From: Mesorhabditis belari
Lineage: Eukaryota; Nematoda; Chromadorea; Rhabditida; Rhabditidae
Assembly (NCBI GenBank): GCA_958450365.1
Contig: CAUEEP010000759.1
Coordinates: 1,002,001-1,066,000 of the forward strand
Direction: 5' to 3'
DNA length: 64,000 bases
The number at the start of each line of letters is the position of its first letter. The stretch's first letter is position 1. This document shows, one piece after another, positions 45,701-54,300 of the stretch. Below the pieces are notes generated by a model that saw only the letters and a program-made list of their open reading frames with translations, had not been told where the DNA came from and ran no database searches. The translations under genes were made by a program, and so were the position numbers.

Positions 45701-48092
45701 GAGAGAAAAGATCAAAACGAGGATCTAAAACAATCTAAAACAATCTAAAACAATCTAAAACAACTAGAAATCATCGGAAATTACAAATTTACACTTTTCA
45801 GCTTTTTTGAAATTAAATTTTAATGAAAAAATCCCTCAAATCGTTCATTAACAAGCCCGAGTTGCTTATTTTGAAACTAAAACTATTTCTACTTTATTCT
45901 TATATATTTAAATCATTAGAATGCTTGAGAAAGTTCAATAAAAAGCTAAAAAACAGTGAAGAAAGCAGATAAAGAGAGGATGAGCTTTAAAGTGCTTTAA
46001 AGTGCTTTAAAGTGCTTTAAAACTTTAAAGCTCATCAGACACAGACTTTAAAGTGCTCTTTAAGCACTCTAGAACAAAGTTAATAGCTTTCTATAGCTAG
46101 TTAATAGCTTTTTTTTTTGAGCATTCGTCTTTTCAGCAACTACCTCAAATGGAAACACGGTGCTCCAATTGCCACAAGGCATTGTGACGCTGGAAAAAGT
46201 TGAGCAAACAAATGAGGGTACTGGAGTGATTGATTGAGAACTCTGTTGCATGGATAACTAAGAAACTAAGAACTCTGTTGGCTAACTAAGAAAATACTAA
46301 GAAACTCTTCAGTTCTGCGAATTGTTCACGATATAACGTATGTCCATCGTTGTGCTCGTGCTTAGAAATTGTCTTTGTCTTAGGGGAAAGTCTTTATTGG
46401 CTCAAAAATCAATATTAAATTCCGTTTAAAGCCTTTCCCCAACAAAAAAATTTTTGTGGAGGTATGGGGAATTGAACCCCAGACCTCTCGCATGCTAAGC
46501 GAGCGCTCTACCACTGAGCTATACCCCCAAGATAATCGATTGTTTTTCAGGCGCTACAGCAGCCAGCGGGGGTCTTTTCATCCCGAAGACGGCCGAGGAA
46601 GCGGTTGGAAATGTGAACCCAATGCTCTTGCAATCGATGCCGTTCTTGAACTTTCAACAGGTCAGCTTTTCAATATATAATATATTTATAACCAAGAATC
46701 ACCTCAACACAAAAAAGGCCTGGCTTTTAACCAAAGCAACCATCTGCAAAAAGTCTCGAACGCAATCGAGCGCGCGCTTATCTACAGCCTATACGATCGA
46801 CCACCCATAGTGCCTACAGCCTATACGATTTCTGAAAGCTGACATTCTAAGCTATCTAAATCTTATTAAAACTTTCTGATCGGACAAGTTTAAGGTGCTT
46901 AAAAATGACCGATTTCGACCGCCCATAGTGCCACTCAACTTCAACTTTTTAATTTTTTAGCTTATGCGGTAGAAGTATATTAAATTTTAAGACTTTTTTG
47001 AAAGATTTCAGTTTTTTTTTTGGCTTAAAGACGGTTGAGAAAAAGTGCCTGCAGAAGGACAGACACTGCTCTTTTATATACAGGGTGACCAAGAATTACC
47101 GCAACACAAAAAAGGCCTGGCTTTTAATCAAAGATGCAACCCATCTGCAAAAAGTCTCGAACGCAATCGAGAGCGCGCTTAAAATCTGGCCTAAGAAGAG
47201 GATTTCTCGTTGAACAATATTTTGTCAATGTCAAAAGGACCATTAAAGTTAATTTGTATCGAAATATTAAGCATTTTGTTATTTTTGTTTTGCTTCTTGA
47301 TTCAGAACCAGTCTAAAAGGGGATTTTTCTGGTCGAATTGTTTTGTGGCCGTGGCGCACTCGAGAGCGCGCTTATCTACAGCCTATACGATCCGGTTTCG
47401 ACCGCCCATAGTGCCACTCAACTTCAACCTTTTAATTTTTTAGTTTATGCGGTAGAAGTATATTAAATTTTAAGACTTTTTTGAAAGATTTCAGTTTTTT
47501 TTTTGGCTTAAAGACGGCTGAGAAAAAGTGCCTGCAGAAGGACAGACACTGCTCTTTTATATACTTGTTTCTGTGTCTAGAATGAATGAGTCATTTTTCC
47601 TTCAAACTAAACCGTCATCTAGTAAAATTCGTTTCAAAATAACCATTGAAAAGGTTGAAAAATTTGAAAAATTTTTTTATTAAAGGTTAAAAAACGAAAA
47701 AATTATCCGAAAATTGAAATAAAGCTCAAAAATCGATGCAAAAAGTCGAAATCAACTAAATAAAAAGCTTTTCTAAGGTAAAAATAGTTGCTTTTTTCGA
47801 ATTTGAAACCCATTTTGTTGTAGCTTTTCTCGATTTTGATATAATCGATCTTCTTTCGATGCTTTTAAACTTTCGATGCCGTCAAAACTTTCTCTGTACT
47901 TTCTCTGTACTTTTGAAGTCAATAAGTATCAAAAAATCGGCAATAAACTTAAGTAATTAAAAGAAAATGAAGAAAAAGATCTAAAATTAATCAATTTATA
48001 ACTAAATAACCAATTTGAAATGGAAAAATTTCACACTTAAAAACTTTTTTCAGTTTATCGAATCCGCGAGCGCTATGAAGAACGAGTCCTGA
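36721..48092 (+). CDS. unc-120: Serum response factor (SRF-type MADS-box transcription factor), UNC-120 orthologue
   Basis: Eleven exons: 36721-36826, 37810-37898, 38625-38781, 39070-39176, 43619-43693, 44578-44671, 45254-45369, 45438-45489, 46137-46217, 46551-46660, 48054-48092. All junctions are GT-AG, phases agree, and they give 341 aa ending in TGA. Residues 36-93 form the MADS box, beginning [20 protein letters not shown] with [10 protein letters not shown] before the exon 2/3 junction and [20 protein letters not shown] after it. The SAM-type extension runs to about residue 117. The C-terminal part is acidic around residue 180 ([10 protein letters not shown]), then lysine/glutamine-rich. 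By family knowledge it is a nuclear dimer that binds CArG boxes and drives muscle genes; C. elegans UNC-120 is the closest named relative. Introns 1, 4, 5 and 10 are inflated by repeats and MITEs. The start codon is the least certain point. Confidence 0.93.
36921..36972. mobile_element. MITE family B, left-end fragment (SRF intron 1)
   Basis: CGTATTCTCTCTAATAGTAG TGCACCC followed by a short family-specific stretch (GAGCCGAGTCGATGG). The right end is missing. Confidence 0.65.
37158..37372. mobile_element. MITE family B copy (SRF intron 1)
   Basis: TA-flanked. Termini CCTATTTTCTCTAATAGTAG and CTATTAGAGAAAATCTGG. About 215 bp, no ORF, lying wholly between exons 1 and 2. Confidence 0.85.
38408..38572. 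repeat. 13-bp repeat (AAGCCTCAAGTTCT) in SRF intron 2
   Basis: About eleven units of TTCTAAGCCTCAAG just upstream of exon 3. Confidence 0.9.
39203..39557. repeat. Telomere-like array (TTAGGCTCAGGC)n in SRF intron 4
   Basis: A dodecamer of one TTAGGC and one TCAGGC variant, repeated about 27 times and broken near 39297-39360. The array starts 26 bases after the exon 4 donor. Confidence 0.93.
40555..40982. repeat. AAAGCC hexamer array in SRF intron 4
   Basis: AAAGCC (complement GGCTTT) with AAAGCT, AAACCA and CCTAAG variants. A second block of the same hexamer lies at 43455-43562 in the same intron. The unit differs from the telomere-like GGCTTA by one base. Confidence 0.93.
41470..41815. repeat. 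GGATTGTGGAAA and 20-bp TGAATCCTTTACTTCATTCC repeats (SRF intron 4)
   Basis: A 12-base GGAAATGATTGT-type run at 41500-41600, then about nine units of TGAATCCTTTACTTCATTCC at 41627-41812. Confidence 0.9.
42075..43060. repeat. ACCTTTAAATACA and TTCTTGAATCC arrays (SRF intron 4)
   Basis: A 13-base ACACCTTTAAATA run at 42084-42142. A 9-base TTGAATTCT/TTGAATCCT array of about 42 units runs from 42660 to 43050; the minus frame reads as a long FKNSRIQ-type artefact. Confidence 0.93.
43455..43562. repeat. AAAGCC hexamer array, second block
   Basis: Same hexamer as 40555-40982, ending 57 bases before exon 5. Confidence 0.9.
44044..44255. mobile_element. MITE family B copy (SRF intron 5)
   Basis: TA-flanked. 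CATTTTTCTCTAATAGTAGT and ACTACTATTAGAGAAAATAC ends. Interior matches the copies at 17218 and 37158. Confidence 0.85.
44408..44545. mobile_element. MITE family B, right-end fragment (SRF intron 5)
   Basis: Only the right half is present, from CCAGATCTCCTCGTC to CTATTAGAGAAAATACGG followed by TA. It ends 32 bases before exon 6. Confidence 0.7.
44945..45232. repeat. 12-bp repeat (CCAACTCCTTAT) in SRF intron 6
   Basis: About 24 units, with AACTTCTTAT and AAATTCCTAT variants. Ends shortly before exon 7. Confidence 0.95.
46457..46528 (-). tRNA. tRNA-Ala (anticodon AGC), nested in SRF intron 9
   Basis: On minus a 72-base cloverleaf: acceptor strand GGGGGTA at the 5' end pairs with TACCTCC (one G-T pair), A box TAGCTCAGTGGTAGAGC, anticodon loop CTTAGCATG with anticodon AGC, and B box GGTTCAATTCC. 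A T-run follows for RNA polymerase III termination. It is antisense to the host SRF gene, between exon 9 (ends 46217) and exon 10 (starts 46551). An identical body lies at 50453-50524. Confidence 0.95.
46680..47570. mobile_element. Transposon debris with direct repeats (SRF intron 10)
   Basis: CACAAAAAAGGCCTGGCTTT ... CGAACGCAATCGAG occurs near 46705 and 47107. A 169-base block (TTTCGACCGCCCATAGTGCC ... TTTTATATAC) occurs at 46913-47081 and 47395-47564. At 47080 the sequence TACAGGGTGACCAAGAATTA looks like a Tc1/mariner terminus. No intact ORF. Confidence 0.65.
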
Positions 48093-48829
48093 GGCTTTGG
48101 CTGAATATCATTTCTCTAAAATTCAAATATTACTGTATTTAGCTGAATATTTCCAATTAAACCTTGACATTCTGAATTTTGCATTCATCATTTATATTCT
48201 GAATCTTTTTATTTGGACCTTTACGGTTAACGGCGGGCGGTAGACGAGGCCAAGTTTTTGATCAACTTGTAACCCGATTTTCTATAAGTTTATGTTAATA
48301 ACTTTTGAAGAAACAAATAGTTTCTGAAAGCTGACATTCTAAGCTAACTAAATCTTATTAAAACTTTCCGATCGGGCAAGTTTAAGGTGCTTAAAAATGA
48401 GGTGAAAGTTGGGGGGAAAATTGGGCTTCGCTCTTTAACCGTGTTTTTGACCTACTTACAGCCCGATTTTCTATAAGTTCATGTTAATAACTTTTGAAGA
48501 AACAAATAGTTTCTGAAAGCTGACCTTCTAAGCTAACTAAATCTTATTAAAACTTTCCGATCGGGCAAGTTTAAGGTGCTTAAAAATGAGGTGAAAGTTG
48601 GGGGGAAAAAGTTGGGCTCCGCCGTTGAGCGCAAAGATCCTTTTAAGCTTTTCCCGAAAAACTTCTCCCATACGGTGTTTTGCAGCATTTTGCCTTTTAT
48701 TTTTTGTCCTCTTTTTAGTCACTTTTCCTAGCTAAAATAGCTTTATCACTAATCTAGCTTTATGCAAATTTCTTTTGTGTGTGTTAAATTGTAAATTTTA
48801 TGTTAAACAAATGTTAAATTGTAAATTTT
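48093..48829. repeat. SRF 3' flank with 189-bp tandem duplication
   Basis: About 160 bases (CCCGATTTTCTATAAGTT ... GGTGAAAGTTGGGGGGAAAA) occur at 48267-48426 and 48455-48617. Part of the unit (TTTCTGAAAGCTGACATTCT ... GGTGCTTAAAAATGA) also occurs at 46823-46910 inside SRF intron 10. No AATAAA is evident just after the SRF stop. Confidence 0.8.
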
Positions 48830-49432
48830 TGGTCAATTTTGTTCAATTTTGGTCAATTTTGGTCAATTTTCGTTAATTTTCGTTAATTTTCGTTAATTTT
48901 CGTTAATTTTCGTTAATTTTCATTAATTTTCGTTAATTTTGGTCAATTTCCCGTCAATTTTCGTCAAATTTTGGTCAATTTTGGTCAATTTTCGTTAATT
49001 TTCGTCAATTTTCATCAATTTTCGTCAATTTTCGTCAATTTTCGTCAATTTTCGTCAATTTTCGTCAATTTTCGTCAATTTTCGTCAATTTTCATCAATT
49101 CCCCTCAATTTCCCCTCAATTTCCCCTCAATTTCCCCTCAACTTCCCCTCAACTTCCCTCAATTTCCCCCAATTTCCCCTCAACTTCCCCTCAACTTCCC
49201 CCAACTTCCCCTCAATTCCCCTCAATTCCCCTCAATTCCCCTCAACTCCCTCACCCCTCAATTCCCCTCATCCCCTCAACTCCCCTCAACTTCCCTCAAC
49301 CCCTCAATTTCCCCTCAATTTCCCCTCAATTTCCCCTCAACTTCCCCTCAACTTCCCCTCAATTTCCCCTCAATTTCCCCTCAACTTCCCCTCAACTTCC
49401 CCTCAATTTCCCCTCAATTTCCCCGCAATTTT
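48830..49432. repeat. TTTTCGTCAA / CCCCTCAATTT arrays
   Basis: A 10-base TTTTCGTCAA (or GTTAA) array to about 49095 grades into CCCCTCAATTT/CCCCTCAACTT units to 49430. The 154-codon frame through it is an artefact. Confidence 0.95.
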
Positions 49433-50452
49433 TAGCTTTTCTCGACTGTGATACAAATTTCCCCCTCCAAATAATTGAAATTTTATTCTTTCTATTCGAT
49501 ATTTCTTGAGAAAAACAAAAGAAAATTGAGATTTCCCAAATTTACATTTCAATTTTACAATTCAATTTACCCAAAAATAAATCCAGTCACCATTTTTTTT
49601 GTTTATTTTTTTTGCTTTCAAAATTTGCCTTATCCATTTTGCCTTCGCCGGTTTTGAGATTATGTTTTGTTTTTCTGAATTTAATTGTTAGAAACTTTCT
49701 TTTAAAGCTTTATAAGGGATTAAAAGCTTTAAAGCTTTAATAGAAAACTAGGCATTAGAGCTTTAAAGCTTTAACGGCTTTAAAGCTTTAAAGCTAGGCA
49801 TTTAAAGCTCTAAAGCTTTATAAGGCATTTAAAACTTTAAAGCTTTAATGCCTAGTTTTCTATTATTTTTAATTGAATTTCTTTTTAGTGAAGACAAGTT
49901 TTAAAAGTTTACGAGATTTCAGGGACTTCAGCGAGATTTCAGCGAAAGATTGCTTTATCTGGATTCGATTTTTAAGCCAATTTTGACTCTTTTGACTTCC
50001 TGGGCTAGACAAGCGACTTTTTAAACGATTGGAAAAACGTTTTACGAGATTTCAGGGGAATTTTGACGTTAGATTGATCAATTGCTAAACTAGCAAATCG
50101 CTGGTGAATTGTAGTCAAACAATGAACACTATTTTGTAGATTTGACGGTAAAATTTGAAACTTCATAACGATAAGGATAGCTATTCAAGCTTTAATACTA
50201 TATTTTGAGCTTTTCAATAAAGATTGATGAGAATCAAGCCGGCTAAAACTCTAAAACTTGTGATAGTAAAGAGATACTCGCTTCAGAAGTTCAGAATATT
50301 CAGTTCTCTGTTTGTCCATCGTTTAAAAAGTCCCTTGTCTAGTCGGGGAAGTCTTTTAGTCTGTCTAGTGGCAGTCTAGCAGTCAGTCTAGTGGCTCAAA
50401 AATCGATATCATCAAATCCCAATTAAAGCTTTTCCCTGCAAAAAGATTTTTA
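49433..50452. other. No gene; AAAGCTTT repeats
   Basis: CTTTAAAGCTTTAA palindromic repeats at 49700-49855. From about 50385 the DNA resembles the left flank of the other tRNA-Ala gene (TGGCTCAAAAATC and AATTAAAGC). Confidence 0.5.
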
Positions 50453-50524
50453 TGGAGGTATGGGGAATTGAACCCCAGACCTCTCGCATGCTAAGCGAGC
50501 GCTCTACCACTGAGCTATACCCCC
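50453..50524 (-). tRNA. tRNA-Ala (anticodon AGC), second copy
   Basis: The 72-base body is identical to 46457-46528 on the same strand, with the same A box, AGC anticodon and B box. The 3' flank ATAAAAATCTTTTTGC gives a T-run terminator. The flank on the 3' side is similar to that of the first copy for about 80 bases, so the two arose by local duplication. Confidence 0.95.
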
Positions 50525-51354
50525 ATGTTGATCCGGGGTCTTTTCAGAGGGTAAAGGATCGCATGTTGAGCCGGCTAGCTGAAACTAGGCAAGGCGGCTT
50601 AAGGAAAATTACCTTAAACAGCTGAATATCTTTAGATCTAAAGATAGTCAGCTATATAGCTGAATATCTTTAAACAAATGAGCTATTTACCTGAATATCT
50701 TCAAAGCTGCTAAAACTTTTGTCCACTTTACTTTTGTCTTTACTTTCTTTTTGTGAGATTTCCCTTGAAACGCATATGATTACTCAAAACTACACAAGAA
50801 ATGAGTGCTCTTCAACAAATGCATATCAAAATATGTGAATTTTCTCTCTTTCAATATTTTACGTTGATCTAGAAATAATATTATTACCATGATTAGAAAA
50901 ATAAACCATTCAAACCATTCAAACCATTCAAACCATTCAAACCATTCAAACCATTCAAACCATTTAAACCATTTAAACCATTTAAACCATTTAAACCATT
51001 TAAACCATTAAAATAATAATGATTTGGATCTGTCTTCGCACTTAGCGCAGATCACAACCCGCTTCCACATTTACTGAGGCAGAAGTGTAGTTGTCGTAGC
51101 CGATGATACTCCGATGGCCGGGCTGGGGCGCTCGGAGGGGAACCCATGGGAGTCGAACCCACGACTAACCCGCGCCGACGTTGCTCAACTTGGCAGATCG
51201 GACGGGGTCGACCACAGACCCTTCCCTTTCTGGGCCCATTCAAACCATTCAAACCATTCAAACCATTCAAAACAAAGAACAAAGCATTTATTTAGCATTC
51301 ATTTACAAATTTAAGCATTCAAAACAAAGCATTCAAACTATAAAAAGCAAACTT
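50525..51354. repeat. CCATTCAAA repeats and a tRNA-like piece; no protein gene
   Basis: A 9-base CCATTCAAA/CCATTTAAA array at 50907-51012 and a short second block at 51237-51275, separated by a tRNA-like sequence on minus at 51138-51205 (CCAAGTTGAGC A-box-like; GGGTTCGACTCCC B box). AATAAA on minus at 51287-51292 is a likely poly-A signal for lipase A. Confidence 0.6.
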
Positions 51355-54300
51355 TCAAGCATAAACACATCCACTGTGTTGATATTTTTCAATATCGATG
51401 TTAAAGTAGAGCGTATGCGCACCAGGATTCCATTTTGAGATCGGTATTCCCTTAGAGCAATTGCTAAAAGGATTACAATTTTCTGATTGCATTGCAATTG
51501 CATTGCAATTGAAAGTAAAGCTAATAAATCGAAGCTTCAACTGTAACAAGGCAAAAATATCAGATACCGTATTCTCTCTAATAATAGTGCACCCTGAGCT
51601 TTGCCTAAATTCCTCGAAATCTCGAAAAGCGCTTATCAGAACCTATCGATGCGTGGTCGGAAAATGTAGCTGACGATGATTTAAGCATTGTATTTAAATG
51701 CTCACCGATCCTCATTCCCGCGACAAACGACAAACGGATCACCGACAGCCATCGCATTTGGGTACCAGATCTGGAAAAAAACTGTTTCTTTAAAGCTCAA
51801 TCCTATGCAAATCTACTTATTATAAATGATTAATACTTTCCCTTTAGTTTAAAGCCATCAACTTTTGACACCCATCCTCTCACAAAGCCATCAACTTTTC
51901 GAACATTTAAAGCCATCAACTTTTGAAACCCATTCTCTCACAAACCTCTGTCCTATGATGCTCATAATTCTCAACGTCCAGCGGAACTTGCGGCACAATG
52001 TCATTGTCATGAACAACTCGATAAGCAAAGGGAAGCTGAAAAACAGGTTTCAAATTGAATAGTTTTATATATGTCGTAGCCGATTTGCTATTTCAGCCAA
52101 TTTGGTTTGAAAAATTTTCGCTAGCTGATTTGCTAATTTGTGAACGTTCATTATCACATCGAAGAGCCCTTGACGACTTTTTGCGGTTGCTTTTTTGCTC
52201 CATTGGGCCCTGACTAAAGCTCACGGCGCCCACGGCGTTTTGTTGTTCGAACCGTAGCGCACCAAAAGTACCAAAGAGTCTACCACTTCAGAGACAATCT
52301 TGCATTTCAGTGGCCTGAGAATGAACTTCGTGATCCTGATAAACCATCAGAAACTTGTAATCACCATCGGGAAAGGATTGTAGGTCAATGAGATCGACTT
52401 GGCAGCTCGTTCTGCTCCTGTGTTGACAATCGGCTTGATGACAACTTGATGATCGGCTTTTCCTTCTTCAGCATTTAAAGTTTCTAAGCAAATCGGCTAC
52501 AGCATATAGATCTATTGACAAATTACGAACAAAAACGAAATTCTATTTTTGAAACAAACTGTAAAAACACTTATGTCAGTATTAAATGGCTAAATCCTTA
52601 TTTTTCTTTATCAGTTTTGAAACTCAATTATTGGGTTGGGGAGAATGAGTCGGCGCCGAAATTTAAAGAAACTTTTTGCACCCATAAAACCTTCTTTAAA
52701 TACACGTTTTGTTTCATCAAAATGGTCCACTATTTCTTTACAAAATGGCTTTTGAGAGATTCCACAAAGCTTTTCTTTTTTGGGATTTTATGGATTCCCA
52801 AACACAGCTAATCAAAATGACAAAAAGTGCGACTCATTGCTTGAACAGTTTCTTCCACATAAACCTCCTTTGGTGTTTATATAAAAAAGATAGAGCACAC
52901 TCAATTACATAAGTTACCAAATTTTCAGGAAGATCCCTCCAACCGTTTACTCTAGATGACAGTTTATCGATTTTGTGAAAAAATGGTCTTCTGTTGAGTT
53001 GAGGCGCTGTTTGAGTTCTCTTTTAAATATTATTTTGTAGAGAATTAGTTACCCTTCTACGGATATCAAACGCTTTTCATTTGACGAAGTCTGCGAGAAG
53101 TTTTAGAAATTTCTTTGATTTTCGGCGCCGACTCATTCTCCCCAACCCAATAATAATAGCTGAAAAGCTATTTTATATACGAATTTTTCCCAAGAAAATG
53201 AGGTATTTCACCAAAAAAAAAAAGCAAAAAGGAGCTGAAAATTGATTTTCTTAGAACATTTAGAAGTTAGAAGTTGCGCTTTTAAAAAATAAGCTAATCA
53301 AATAAACAAATGACAATCAAATGAACACTAAACAATCAAATGAAATGTGACAGAGCTTGTATTTTTTTGCTAACAAACTCATTTTTCACTCGTTAATGTT
53401 TAAAACAAATTTCCCTCACCATATCATTGATTCTTGAAGCATAAGTTGCGTCTCCATTTCTCGGCTCTCCATAAGTGATCAGTTTTACCTAAAGAATGAG
53501 ATTCTAGAAATCCTGGCAAAGAGGTAAAAAGCCTAAAAATAATAAGAAAGCCTAGGAAAGCAAGATCAAAAAAACAGTAAACTACCTGCGTTCCCGAAAC
53601 GTAACCAGTTTGGGTTATGTAAGTGGCGGCAAGAGTGGCCATCGCTGCACCAAGAGAATGGCCGGTGATCTGCAAAAGTACAGTGTAGTTACTAGATCTA
53701 AAAATAGAAGTTATTAAGTCATAGAAGTTGTAAATGTCAACACCAATTCAGTTTTGAGTGTTTGAAAAAGTTTAAGTAACATCTCAAAAATGAGAATTTG
53801 CACAAAAGCTTAGCCTGATTGATGATTGATTGTCTGATTGATTGTCAAAAAGTTATTGTCTTTAAATTGTAAACCAATTTTGCAACTATCTGAAAGGCTT
53901 TACAGCCTCTCGGATAGTTGCATCAGATCTTTACAGATCCCACATTGTTCTACGAGTTTTGGAGGCAAACTTTTCAAAGATCAGAGCTATGATTGCTGTA
54001 TGAAATTGTCTGAATTTATTGATTTTATGGAGAAACTTCTGAAATTTAATCGGATAAGTGTCTCATTTAGTGGAATTTTCTGGCAATTGTATAGTTACTT
54101 TCTATTAAACTCTAAAGTTACTAGTCAGTTTGAATTGAAACCTGTCTAGCCAAGCTCTGACTGATTTGTTTAGCGTAAGAGTTTAATTCAAAGCTCAGAG
54201 CTAGGATTGCTGTATTATCAGAGCTAGGATTGCTGCATTATCAGAGCAAGGATTGCTGTATTATCAGAGCTAAGGTTGCTGTATTATCAGAGCTAGGATT

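Noticed and set aside
53838..54149. 103-codon plus frame
   Set aside because: It lies in an intron of lipase A on the opposite strand, with no recognisable domain.
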